Origin: Golubevia sp. BC0850
Lineage: Eukaryota > Basidiomycota > Exobasidiomycetes > Golubeviales > Golubeviaceae
Direction: 5' to 3'
NCBI GenBank assembly: GCA_012976225.1
Contig: JAAVVG010000009.1
Coordinates: 558,001-622,000, forward strand
Length of the DNA: 64,000 nucleotides
The stretch's first letter is position 1; every line of letters starts with the position of its first letter. The translations under genes were made by a program, and so were the position numbers. This document shows positions 44,684 through 56,398 of this stretch, in pieces. A model generated the notes under the pieces. That model was given only the letters and a program-made list of their open reading frames with translations. It was not told the DNA's origin and searched no databases.

Positions 44684-46651
44684 TCATTTGAAAGACCCTG
44701 AGAAGGAGAGGAAGACGAAAAGGAAGGTTAGAAAACTCGGCTGATCCCCCCCCCCCAAAACTCGGATCTCTTCTTGCTACTCACCAACTATAGATCCAGC
44801 TGAAGATTCAACCTTTGAACTTCCCCAAGCCCCTCCTTTGCCCTTGGCTTCCATCTGATTCCGAGCTCCGACTCTACCCTCCAGCACTCTATTACGATCT
44901 CCTATCCGAAGGTCTCTGTCAATGTTGAAGAGTCGACTACCTGGGTGGCGAAGTTTAACATCCCCGTCTTTGACTTGATAATCGAAGACCCCAGTGAATG
45001 AAGAAGGTAGATCTATGTTGACTCCTCCGTGGTTTGAAGAGGCGAAACTATTCAATAGAAGACCGGGAGAATAATCTAAGTATTGTAAACCTACGAATCC
45101 TGTTAGAGAAGAAGCTGACACTAAGAAGCTCTCTTCTGATTTTCTACTGATGGGAGAATCTAAGCCTTTGAGTTGAACATCAACACCTATTCCACCAAAT
45201 GAAGAGCTAAGATTGACTCTTGAGATCTGATTCTCCATTGAAAAGGCTTCTAAAGTGGTAGAGATCCCACCATAAATACTTGACAGGTGGAACTGATTTG
45301 AGATTAGTTTGTCAGAACTTCTGATCATTTTGAGGGATCTCAAATTTAAGTCTTGAGATTCAATTCTGGTAAGTAACACGTCTCCTGCTGATTCGATATT
45401 GACCTTTGGAGAGACGATGGTACCTGAGCTTCTAAACCTTTTGACAGCATCCGTGGACTTTGACTCGTAGTGGAAAGAAGAATTAGTAAGAAGATTCTGT
45501 GATTTGGAAAACGAGAATCGAAAGATGAAGAGGGTCAACCAGTGGATTGTCAACTACTGGATTCAGTTGGAATGAATCGCGTCTCGTCTTTTATAGATGA
45601 CTTACCGTCAAAGTACAATCATCTTTTGACTTCAGTCTAAGATCCCCAAATTTCAGATGATCACCTAAAGCTCCAGCTTGAATTTCAGTTGGAACTTCAA
45701 TTTCAACTTCGGGATAAAAATCGAAATCTTGAGTCCTCGTCGACCTCGGAAAGGATAGCAAGGTAGAAACCAGCATTCCATCCGGTTCATCGTCAGGAAC
45801 TGCATTTTGAGCTTGATGAACACCGAATCCTTCAACTCCATCTTTCCTCAAATGCTTCGTGAAAGAAACAGTGTCTAGGTATCGTTGGTCTGTGAACAAG
45901 ACTTGAAACTTGACGAAGATACTTGAAGTTCTTGAATCTGAAGGATCGATGTCGTGGAACACGAGAGATAGATCGCCTGGATATTTTCCAGTTGAATGAA
46001 AGAAGAAGGGCGGAGGAGTCGAATAGGGTGAGAGTTGAAGAGAGGCTTCTATGAAATAGAGTTCGCTCATGATGAGACTACCTTCCCATTTCGGTGGCAA
46101 AGGTACTCTCGTGGGTGTAGACCAGTCAGGGTGCCCAATAATCCTTCCATCTTCAGAAGGTGGGTCTGGAGGTGGCTGTAGATAGAGAACGAGGGGAGGT
46201 TAAATCGCTATTCTGTCATGCAGCGTGTGAAGGTTTGACTCACAAGAAACCTCTTTCTTCGACCTAGTCTCAAGAGGAGCAGCCATGGCAGAAATGAAAT
46301 AGTTAGTATCGCTAAGATAGAGATTAGCAAACGTTTCTTCCTTTGTCTCGTCTTCCTACGTCCTTGATGAGACTCGATCCGAAAGTCATCCAAGGCTCGA
46401 GGAGGTAACTCTTGCAAACTAGCTGTGTCCATGTCTGTGTCTCTATCTGCATCTGGGACTCCATCAGATGTTATCGAATTGTAAGTAGGAGGATCAACTG
46501 AATCGTATCTTCTTGAGTATTGATGCAGATCTTGGATCAAAGGCGTCCTTTCTCTATCCTCGTCATTCGTCGTAGTTGAATATGATTGTGATTCTTGAGA
46601 AGTTGAAGTTGACCTATTTGTACTTTCTGGAATTGAATCTTTTATAGTCAT
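44684..46651 (-). CDS. Single-pass membrane protein with a repetitive beta-type (DUF4097-like) domain
   Basis: Minus-strand exons 46651-46244, 46175-45606, 45496-44785 and a short last exon 44697-44684 give 567 residues. If the last intron is not used, the frame stops at 44777. The N-terminal 100 residues are hydrophilic and Ser/Thr-rich, ending in a basic run (RRKTRQRKKR). This is followed by a membrane helix (LLISILAILTISFLPWLLLL), so a type II orientation with the bulk outside or in the lumen is likely. The remainder has many short beta-like repeats (VLLTRIESQDLNLRSLKM, HLSSIYGGISTTLEAFS, NLSSSFGGIGVDVQL), as in DUF4097/DUF2807 adhesin-like folds of fungal transmembrane proteins. Function is unknown. 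Divergent from the complex I gene with 138 bp between start codons. Confidence 0.75.
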
Positions 46652-46789
46652 TTACTCATTCGTCGAGAAAGAGAGTTTTGGATTTGGACAACTTCCCATT
46701 GGCCCATCAAATTCCATCTAGTCTCCAGTCTCCAGTGCCTCCATCCTTCATCCTCTCACTGCTCACCCTCATCCTCGATTGCATTCAGC

Positions 46790-49149
46790 ATGTCTTTCAG
46801 GCACGCCTCTTCGAAGTTGGGTCTACTCTCATCTAGAACTTCGACTGCCACTGCTTCAACTTCAAGGCTAATCAAATCTCGACTCAATTTGACAAGATGT
46901 ATGGCAACTGCAGCTGACCAGCAGCATACTACTCCCGCAGACAAAGTTGCTCCAATGTCACCTGCTGTCAGAGCTCATACTGTAGAAGATCTTCATGTTA
47001 GAACTGCAGAGGAAATTCTAAGAGAAGGTGGTACTAGGAAAGAAGCTAGCATGAGACATTTCACTGTTAACTTTGGGTGAGTGCTCGCAAGGCGAGAGAG
47101 ACGAGTAGAGTAGAGCAAAGGTCGATTGAATTGGTCAAAGTGCAAACCATCGATTACAATCAGGTTGAAATCAGACTCAAACACCATGAATCAGAAGTGA
47201 AGGAAGCCTTGCCGACTTTGGGTACGATGACCTTCTTCCCCCTTCCCTCACCCTCCCTTTCTCTAGTCCTCAACATCCAGCAGCTCACGGAGTACTCCGT
47301 TTGATCCTAGAACTCAATGGAGAAGAAATCCTTCGTACTGATGTAAGTTTCATCTAATCCACTCCCTTCCTCCCCCATCTATCTCTAACCTGACCTCTCC
47401 GTCCCTCCTTCCTCCTTTCCTTAGCCTCACGTCGGTCTTCTACACAGAGGTACAGAGAAATTAATCGAATACAAGAACTACACTCAAGCTTTACCATACT
47501 TCGATCGATTGGATTACGTCTCTATGATGACTAACGAATTGTGTTACACTAGAGCTGTAGAGAAATTACTTAATATCGAGGTTCCGGAGAGAGCCAAGTG
47601 GATCAGAACTCTCTTTGGTGAGATCACTAGGATTTTGAATCATTGTATGGCTGTTCTTTCTCATGTGAGTTCCGGTGGTGGGCTGATTGGAGCTGAAGGA
47701 GTGGAGAGGAAGAGAGGAAGAAGCAGGAGGACTGGAAGGTCTACCTTGAGAGAGGTCTATCAAGTAGAGCTCAATTTGTGCTGTCTGTTTGCTTGGAAGC
47801 TCGAGCCCTGATTTTTAGGCGAGCTTTGAGGACGTTCCTATCATTGGAGAGGGCATGTAACGATTGGAGAGCAGACCCTACCTTCCTATCTAGAGTCTGC
47901 AGTAAGAGTGGATCAGATCGGCTCGCTCAAATGAGGAACTGAAGCTTTGTGTTCAAGAGAGCTTTAGAAAGGGCGAGAGTACCTTGGCCCCTGAGACTGA
48001 CTTGAACCTTTTTTCCTCAACCTCCATCTCCCCTTCGATTAGGTCATGGATGTTGGAGGTCTAACCCCTTTCCTCTGGGCTTTCGAAGAACGTGAGAAGC
48101 TTATGGAGTTCTACGAAAGAGTTTCTGGAGCTCGTCTTCACGCAGCCTACGTTCGTCCAGGAGGAGTAGCTTTCGATCTTCCAGCCGGACTTTTAGATGA
48201 CATTCATAAATGGGCCACTCAATTTTCTTCTCGAGTTGATGAGATTGAAGAAGTGGTTACAGGAAATCGTATTTGGAAAGGAAGAACCATTGGAATTGGA
48301 ACGGTTACAGCTCAACAAGCTTTAGATTATGGTTTCTCAGGAGTCATGTTAAGAGGTTCTGGAATTCCATGGGACATTAGAAAGGTAGCACCTTATGATG
48401 CTTATGATCAAGTTGAATTTGATGTTCCAGTTGGTAAAAATGGTGATTGTTATGACAGGTATCTTTGCAGAGTTGAAGAATTCAGACAATCTTTAAGGAT
48501 TATCGATCAGTGTTTAAACAAAATGCCAGCTGGTCAAATTAAAGTTGATGATCATAAATTGGTTCCACCTCCAAGAGCCAATATGAAGGAAAGTATGGAA
48601 TCTCTTATTCATCACTTCAAATTGTTCAGTGAAGGATATCATGTTCCTCCTGGAGAGACTTACTCTGCTATTGAGGCTCCAAAGGGTGAAATGGGTGTCT
48701 ATTTGGTTTCAGATGGTTCAAATAGACCTTACAGATGCAAGATTCGTGCTCCTGGTTTTGCTCAGTGAGTTCAGACAAGATCATTCTTCTTCAACGATCT
48801 GCTGTTGAATACTTGATCTCACACCTGCTTTCTTCACTTCTCCAGTCTTGCTCAAGCCGACTCAATGGCTCGTCATCACTATCTTCCAGAGTGAGTATCG
48901 AGGCATTTCTCAGACTTTGGTCCTTGAACAGTGATCCATTGTGCTGACTCCCAATCACTCACTTTCAACTTCTTTTTTCCCTCTCTTTCGCTCGGCTTCC
49001 TCTCTCCAGTATGGTCGCCATTATCGGAACTGTGAGTACTATTCCTTTCAATTGCATTGATTCGAGCCCATCACTGATTCTTTTGCTCCCCACCATCTTT
49101 CATCTTCTCACTTCAGATGGATCTCGTGTTCGGAGAAGTCGACAGATAA
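46790..49149 (+). CDS. NDUFS2: NADH:ubiquinone oxidoreductase 49-kDa subunit (complex I, NuoD/NDUFS2)
   Basis: Seven exons (46790-47076, 47267-47342, 47425-47664, 48043-48764, 48846-48890, 49010-49031, 49117-49149) give 474 residues. A Ser/Thr/Arg-rich presequence precedes the conserved [16 protein letters not shown] and [22 protein letters not shown] segments. The family continues through [27 protein letters not shown] and the C-terminus VFGEVDR. This subunit forms part of the quinone-binding site in the matrix arm. The last three exons are only 45, 22 and 33 nt, together coding for the conserved tail. The organism therefore has a respiratory complex I, unlike Saccharomyces. Confidence 0.96.
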
Positions 49150-49451
49150 TTGAATCTAGCAGAAGAAGTTCTGGGTTGAAGGGAGGGAAGGGTTGTCGGT
49201 TTCAGTGTTGATGCTTCCAGAGTTGAAGAATTTTTCCCGTTTCTTGTTTTGTTTCTAAATGCCTCGATCGCAACATTGAAACCTTCTTAATTGGTTTCTG
49301 AGTGTGTCACGAGTTAATCTGGAGTTGCTTGAAGCAATGACAGGGAAATAATCTGCTGAAACTTATCGAGAATTGAATTGAGTTGAAAATTGAAAGTTAC
49401 AGGAATGATGGGAAAACAGGAAACAAACGACTAGCTCTTCCAAGGACCTTC

Positions 49452-51750
49452 TCAAGCACGTTGCTCTTTCGGAGCCTTGACAATGAGGCTGGAGAGACGA
49501 GAAAAGTTGGGAGGAGAGATGGGCGAGAGAAAGAGGTGATCATGAGCGAGGCGAAAGAGAAAAAGAAAGGTGACCTCTCTCAAGAACTGTTCGACCAACC
49601 CGTTGAGGTCAATTCTACTTACCCATTCTCCACTAGCTTCATTCTCATCAACAATTTCTTAGTATCTTGATTTCTCCTCTCTCCATTCTTGATTGCACCC
49701 CTATACATTTCAGTCCTAACGTCTTTTGAATTCGAGATGATCATTTTGTTGACCCAATCAACTCTTGCATCAACCTCTCTTTTCTGAATCAATTTGATGA
49801 CTTCTTCTCCAACGTGAGTTTGTTCCCAACCGAAAGCCTCTCCCATTCTTACGAAAGAAATCCTATCGAAAGGAATCAGGAAGGATTGCATTGATCTGCG
49901 AGTTAATTGAGCTGTCAGAGAGGCTAAATGGGGTCGAAGATGAAGGTCTAGCAGATGACGTTCCTGTAAGGGAGAGAAAAAGGAAGGTGGAGGAGGGGAA
50001 AGAGAAATGGCGTGAGTGGCAAGAAGGAGGATGTGGTGATGAATCGAAAACGAGCTCACCTTGAACTTCTCCAACAAATCCATTCCTTTTCTGTATCTAC
50101 ACTGCCAGAAAGCATCCATGATGTCTCTGGCGTGAGGTTCATGTTCTCCACTGCTACGAAGAGCTGCACTGTCCAATACCTGAGATTTGATGTCTTCTCT
50201 TGATTTTGTTGCTAGAGAGGTAAGAACGGTATACAAGGCAATGTCTCCAGGAGAAATGATCTGAAAGTTTCAATGAGATTGAATGTATGCGTGTAGAAAA
50301 GGATGGAAGGGGTCAGATTGGGATCCACGAAATCCGAGAAGAGAAACCTCATTTCACCTCAGCTAGAAACTCACATGAGAATAAGCAGAACTGTTGGTAG
50401 GATCGCATGCTAGGAAAAAGTTGGCAGCAGTAGAATATTTCTCTTGACCCAAAGCGGCAAGAGCTCCAGCAACTTGCAACCTAGCTTTGATGTCTGCGAT
50501 TTCCTTCTTTCCTCTAGCCTCTGCAGTCTTGGGGACAGCTCCAACAGACGGTCCAGCTAGATTTGGAACAGGAGCGGAAGCAGCAGAAGAGCCTCCAGCA
50601 CGAAAGAGAGCTCCAATCGCATCGGCTCCAGAACCAGTTTTAGAGGGGGCGTTAGCAGAAGAAGTTGCTGAAGCTTTCCCACTGGCAGCAGCTGCTGCTG
50701 GATTGTAGGATTCCAATACACCTTCCGCCTTGGAAACGAAGGTTGAAACAGCTCCATGGTTTCCTAGTTCGAGAGAGACCTGCGGACAGGGAAGAGGGAA
50801 GAGTAGAAATCATGGACTTTTTGAACCACTTCGATGTTCTTCTCTTGAGTCGAGTTCACTCACATGAACAACGTTCAAGCACATGTCCATGACATGCTCT
50901 GGAGTCGAACAATAATCTCTAGTACGGGTATAGCATTGATGAGCGTTTTGAAAGTCTCCAGAGCGACGGAAATGGTCTCCCAAGTAGCGGTTGCCCATCT
51001 GAGGGAGGGTGGGAGGGGTCGGTCTCCGTTTCAATATCTGTGGCGATGGGGTCTCGCCTGCAATATCTTCTTCATCTGCAACGCCTTCTATTGAATTCAG
51101 TTTCAACGTGACCTCAAACGAAGCCGATCAGATGTGTAGCTTCCAGAGGCCATGCCAGCTCCACCTCAAGAGCTCGATTCCCTCCTCAATGCCACCCTTC
51201 AGTTCGAATCTCCCTCATTCCCACTTCAAAGGGAAAATTGGGCGATTGATTTCAGCCGAGACTCACTCTAATGCTCTCCTTCATGAGATTGTTCTGATAG
51301 TTCCTCAGTTCCAAGTCCAACTTTTCATTTTCGCTTCTGTTCTTCTCATTGGTAGAATCGACCCAACCCTGATTTGGCTTGAATGAATCCTGTTGAGATA
51401 GACGAGTCTTTCCATCTGGAAGAGTATTTCTGACATTGACTGCATTTGTGTAGGCAGCTGTATCTTGAGTGGTCGAGGAGATGAGCTCTAAAGCGGCTTG
51501 AGATGTAGCCTTTCGGAGAGAAGCTGAAGAGGTATGGCTTGCGATAAAGATTAGACGAGTGATCTGAGTTCTTCCAGTGTAGTTGGAGCTACGCAATTAG
51601 AATGGCAGTGGAAGAGAGAGAGAGTGAGTGATTAGAGTGCAGCACTGGACTGATGATAAGGTTTGCTTCATCGACAGGAGAAATTACTCACATGTAGCTC
51701 TGCCAATCGAATGAGTCTGAATCCATGTTTTGCTGTTCAGTCTGGGACAT
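49452..51750 (-). CDS. CSN1: COP9 signalosome subunit 1
   Basis: Seven minus-strand exons (51750-51692, 51588-51267, 50998-50864, 50779-50375, 50260-50060, 49963-49623, 49488-49452) give 499 residues. Conserved pieces are SNYTGRTQITRLIFIAS, LRNYQNNLMKESIR joined to MGNRYLGDHFRRSGDF, YTRTRDYC, and a C-terminal PCI domain with IPFDRISFVRMGEAFG. The protein ends GLIVKAPKEQRA. CSN1 is the largest PCI scaffold subunit of the complex that removes Nedd8 from cullins. An Ala/Ser-rich insertion (about residues 195-260) separates the helical repeats. The last exon is 37 nt. Divergent from the F-box-like gene, with 173 bp between start codons, an interesting pairing since both relate to cullin ligases. 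Confidence 0.93.
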
Positions 51751-51923
51751 TCTGAGGTTTTTGCTGAGGAGCTGTGCTGTGGCGAGAGAGAATGAAGATC
51801 GCCTGGACATTTAGAAGCTGACCACTTCTCTCTCTCGCCATCCAATTCTTCCCCCCTTCGTTGCTCTTCAGACAAGTCTCAAAACGAAAAGCAAACCGAA
51901 AAGAACATCTGGAACATCGCAAG

Positions 51924-53455
51924 ATGGAAGCCTCCAAAATTCCTTCAGAGCTAATCCTGCAGATCTCTGCTCACCTCGAATCAGAATCCCACCTTTCCCT
52001 TCCAATCTGGTCAATCTCTCCATCTTCAGGTTACTCCTCTTATCAGCAATCCAACTATGGTTTCAAGAAATACCCAGTCACTCACTCGGCTCTACTCTCA
52101 CTATCTTCAGCCTGTCACAGCCTTCGTTGCCTCTTAGTCCCACTTATTTGGTCACAAATCTTCATCACTCACCCTTCAAAGGTCGGTCAACTGAGGAAGT
52201 TAGTTCAATACTACAAGCGAATGCACTTCACTGACTCAGAAGAGAGTAGGGAGAAGGAGGAGCTCAGGAAGGTCACTCCGCCAAATGCAAACGAACAGAA
52301 ACTCCCATCTCCTCTACCTTTTGTTCAGCATCTCTTCGTTCAACTGGATGACAGGTATCCAACGTTCCCACAAGAAATCCTTTGCGAACTCCTGAGGAGT
52401 GGAATGAATCGTCGCCTTCGGTCCTTAACGTGGAATGCTGAGGCTCTACCGAATCCTGCGATTTGGGGTGCTTTGGAAAATTACGCTTTCCCAGACCCTA
52501 AGAATAGGCAAGCAGACTTGACTTCTGACTTAGAGAGTTTAGAGGTGGATTGCAAGACGTTTTGGGGAGGTGAGTTTGGGTTGATGAGAGTCGTCGTTCT
52601 GTTCAAAGTCGCTGCTCTGCTGATGACCCTTCTTCACGACCTTCTTCTACTTTGCCACCGTCTTTCTGAAGGCCATAAGAAATGGTCCAGACTCGCATCT
52701 CTTCGTCACTTGAGGTTAACGAGCTACGATGCGCATCTATTACCAACCTTTCTTCCAAATCTACTCTCTGCTCTCAAAGAACCTCTACTCTCCTTATCCC
52801 TCTCAACTTCTAAGACATCTTTACTTCACGAGCTATCACCTCGATTCTTTGACCAACAAGTCCAGACCATCTCGAACTCCCAGAGATCAGACGACGGAGA
52901 ATTCAAAGGCCCCTTTTCTCAGCTTAGAGAGTTAGATTGCTACCCAGTGACCCCGGAGCAGCCTTTGGGTGAATCTCTAGCCGAAAGTGGAAAGGCATTG
53001 AAACATTTGAGAATCTCTTTGGAGGTCTCTGGGGCGTTTCGAAACTTTGTGAGTTCCAGGTCTGAGGTTGGTGGCAGGCTCATAGATCCTTACCGACTTC
53101 TCTTCCTCTCATTCTTCATAGGATCTCCTTTGGACTTACTTGACTGACAAGATGGAATCTCTGGAGACACTAGACGTAGAGCCTTATCCTCAGGTGAGTT
53201 AACCCCTTGTCAGCTGTCAGACTTCGGCACAATTTGATAATTGATGTATATACCGCTTTCTTCCCTGTCTCTCCCCCGATTGCTGCTCAAATCATTCTGT
53301 ACAATCCCTGATAGCAAAACACGGCTCCATCCTTCCAAGCTTTCGTCACATCCTGTCCCAAGCTCCATTTGATAAACGGACGTAGAATTGATCAGCTGCC
53401 ACCTTGTCTCACTCCTTTTGATCCTGATCATCTCACCAGTGCTTTGGCTTATTGA
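51924..53455 (+). CDS. F-box-like protein
   Basis: Four exons (51924-52569, 52672-53048, 53122-53193, 53315-53455) join in phase to 411 residues. The N-terminus KIPSELILQISAHLE and the following HSALLSLSSACHSLRCLLVPLIWSQIF have the pattern of an F-box as found in basidiomycete proteins. The rest is Leu-rich and helical with LRR-like spacing (LASLRHLRLTSYDAHLLPTFL, LRELDCYPV, KALKHLRISLE, ESLETLDVEPYP). Such proteins are usually substrate adaptors of SCF ubiquitin ligases. The first intron could be read through, because the frame stays open across it; the splice signals and the protein character favour removal. No specific orthologue recognised. Confidence 0.75.
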
Positions 53456-53583
53456 ATTTGTCAATTGAAATTCAACCCCCTTTTCCTGTACATCAAATTG
53501 TCTCCTATGAAGCTCGTCTGAAATTCGCTGTAGGCGTCGTATAACCTCGCACAGCTAAATTTAGTTTCCTCCTCTTCTCCCCA

Positions 53584-54027
53584 TCACCATCGACTCTCGT
53601 TTAAGACCACTCTTACTTTCCCCTTTCCTTCTTCTTCTTCTTTTTCTTTCACCTCAACTTTACATTCTCCTTTAACGCCTTTAACGTTGCGCTTATCCTC
53701 GCCTCCATTCAATTCCATCTCCGACCAAGTTTTCGTCAAACCTTCAAGAGCAGCAGCAGAAACGAAGGGAAAAGGAAGATTCTTTTGAGTAGTTGTTAGG
53801 ATTCTATACCAGCATAAATCTTCAGAACAATGGATGGGTTCATCAAGGTGAGTCTTCGCGAGAGGAAGGAAGGATCTTGTTTGAGGTGCACAGGGCGTCG
53901 TGGGTGGTAAGGGGGATGAGAAGGGGAGATAGGGGAAGCACAGCTTACTGAGCCTGCTTCTGCTCAGATGAGAAGATGAACAGATTAAAAGACCTTGACT
54001 CTGCCATTTGCTGGCACTCAACGCCAT
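53584..54027 (-). CDS. Possible small minus-strand gene, uncertain
   Basis: The frame from about 53868 down to the TGA at 53584 is protein-like: THLDEPIHCSEDLCWYRILT, then FPFVSAAALEGLTKTWSEME and a Lys/Glu-rich tail ending VLNESRW. The frame is open upstream, with an ATG at 54027 and a donor-like GTAAGC near 53945, but the phases do not join cleanly. It overlaps, on the other strand, the first exon proposed for the glycine-rich membrane protein. Both cannot easily be right. I do not recognise a family. Confidence 0.3.
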   Translation of the reverse strand: MALSASKWQSQGLLICSSSHLSRSRLSKLCFPYLPFSSPLPPTTPCAPQTRSFLPLAKTHLDEPIHCSEDLCWYRILTTTQKNLPFPFVSAAALEGLTKTWSEMELNGGEDKRNVKGVKGECKVEVKEKEEEEGKGKVRVVLNESRW

Positions 54028-56398
54028 GCAAGTCGAAAATGAAGGAGGTAGGGTGGATTCAGCTCGGAATCTATTTTGGATCCTCCTGATGATACAGCTC
54101 AAGCAGCAGCAGGGGAAAATGACGAAGGGGATGCAACAGAAGATTCATCTGTTTCAGCATAATCTCTATCCTTTCATTCTACTGGAAGAGAATCGATGCC
54201 GGGAAGTGACTGTTGTGCCGCTTCTTTGGACAGCACAAAGAAGGGGTCACAGAGCCTGGCCGACGAGATGCTCTTCCATCTATTCTGTTCTTGAAGCTTC
54301 TATTCAAAAGGATTTATCTCAAGCCTATACGTCTGCTATCAGGGGTGGAGTTGGAACAGTGAAAAAGGTTCGTCCTATCATTCGATTTCTAACCCCCTCC
54401 TCCTCTTTCTCTATCTTCTGTTTCCTCAACAGCGCTATGCTTCGCCAACTCCGATTCTAGCTGAACAAAAGGAAACATTAGAGAAAGCGATGGCTCTTGC
54501 TCGTGATCACTCTTTCAAAAGATCGACGATGAAGAATTTGGTGGGAAGGAGCACTAGCGGGGTGGAAGGGTCTAGTGGATTTAGTTGGAAGAGGGCGATA
54601 GTCGAGGTATTGAGCAAAAGGTGAGTTCTAGCTGAACCCAAGGTATTTTTGATGGTCACAGGATCGTCAAAATGGAACACGTCTGGCAAGGAATACTGAA
54701 GTGATCAGGTCTGAGGCGAGGGAGGAGCTGAAGCAGATCCTGATTCTTCAGCAGGCCCCCCCGCCTCTCATACGGTCTTTCGAGTGACGAGTAGGATTGC
54801 AGGACCACCTTCCAGATGGAAACAAGATCGAAATGAGACATCTCGCTGACCACACTTTTCCTTCCTCCAAACTTCTGTCCCTTTTCCCCGCTCTTCTTCA
54901 CAACAGAGCTACTGGAAAAGAGGACACCTCTGGAATAGGTCCGGTATCAGTTGTTGGTCTAGTGGGAGGTTTCGTTGTTGCTTTCGCCTTCCTATGTCTA
55001 ATCGGATTAATTCTACGATATACAAATCGACCTACAACTCAAAATGGAATTGGAGTCGGATACTCTGGAGGACTGTATCAACCCTCAGCTTCAGGATACA
55101 AGTCAGCAAGAGCAGCTGCAATAGCAGCAGCAGATGGGTCTGCACCTCTTCAAGGAGTTAGAGCTGGTGGAGGAGGAACAGTTGGAGGAAACGAATCGAG
55201 AGCCAATCTTCTAGAGAACTCAAGTCCAATGGGATATGGCGGAAATGACTATCCACCAAATGATCAAGGCTCAAGTTCTGTTCCAGGTCCAGGAGGTAGA
55301 ATGGCTGGAACTCATGGAAGAGCTCCATCTTCAGGTTTAGGTTTCCCAGGTCCTCCAGCTGCAGCTCGAAGAGGATTCGGAGGTCAGCAATCACATCCTG
55401 GTCAGCAAGGTGGATTCTCTTCAGCAGGTCCAGATGGCGGAGGATTCAGACCTGGACAAGTAGTTGGAGGAGGAGGAGGGTTCAGCGGAGGAGGAGGAAG
55501 GCCGATGGGTCCTGGAGGTCTAGGTTCACCCCCGGCCAATGGACCTGGAGCTGCTCCAGCAAATCATCTTCGTTATCCAAGAGGTCCTCCTCCAGCTAGT
55601 GATGCTACTAGAAGATCAAGATACTCAAGAGCAGGTGGACCTGGAGTCAATCAAGCGGATCGAAGAAGTAGGATCGATTCAGTGGGTCCTGGAACCTACC
55701 GAAAGAGCATGTATCTACCTCCGGATGGTTCATCTCCTCCTCATCTTCCAACTGTCTACAATTCAAATGCAACTCAAGGCTATCCTCCATCTGCAAGAAA
55801 TGGAAGTGGGAACTCAAACGGATCTCAAGGTTATCCTCCTTCAGCTAGAAATGGAAGTGGGAACAACTCTGGATACCCACCTTCTGCTAGGAATGGAAGT
55901 GGGAACTCAAGTGGTGGTGGTGGAGGAGGAAGTGGAGGACTTCGAAGAGTCGAGTCGATCGGAAAGGGAACGATAGGAAGAGGAAATAGCATCAACAGAC
56001 ACGGAGTCGGTCAAGCTCCTGATCAGAAGATGATGCTTGGAGCTCAGAGCGATAACTTTGGAGGAGGAAGTGGAAGAAGATCTCCAAACCAGAGTGCCCA
56101 ACAGCCGCCGGTTCAGATGAATGGTCAGAGGAGACCCTCGGGTTCTTCAAGCTCTGGGAACGGAGGAGGCAATGATCCTCTAGGAGCCAGGAATGGTCCA
56201 AATCAACAACAACAGAGGCCAATGAACAACAACAGAGGTCCTCCTCAGCAAGGAATTCGAGGTCCAGGTCCATCTCAAGGTCAAGGTCAAATGGGAAGAG
56301 GTCCAAACTATCAACCCATGGGAAGTGGAATGGGAGGTGGAATGGCTCCAGGTCAGATCTTCAGACCTCCTCAGCAACAGAGAGTCTTGTTGGGTTGA
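53830..56398 (+). CDS. Single-pass membrane protein with a glycine-rich repetitive tail, 5' half unresolved
   Basis: The 3' part is secure. An exon at 54433-54620 (YASPTPILAEQKETLEKAMA onward) joins in phase to 54907-56398, which opens with a membrane helix (VSVVGLVGGFVVAFAFLCLIGLIL) followed by about 450 disordered residues rich in Gly, Pro, Ser, Asn and Gln. A preceding exon ending at 54367 (SIQKDLSQAYTSAIRGG) is also plausible. Further upstream, MDGFIK (53830-53847) can join in phase to an acidic exon at 54052 (GGFSSESILDPPDDTAQAAA). Between there and about 54290 the frame is broken by stops without a good intron. Three near-identical copies of GYPPSARNGSGN lie at 55778-55910. Function is unknown; a plasma-membrane or wall-associated role is only a guess. 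Confidence 0.55.
55778..55910 (+). repeat. Tandem repeats coding GYPPSARNGSGN
   Basis: Three consecutive copies of a 12-residue unit with short variable spacers, nearly identical at DNA level, inside the glycine-rich tail of the membrane protein gene. Such arrays often vary in number between strains. Confidence 0.8.
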
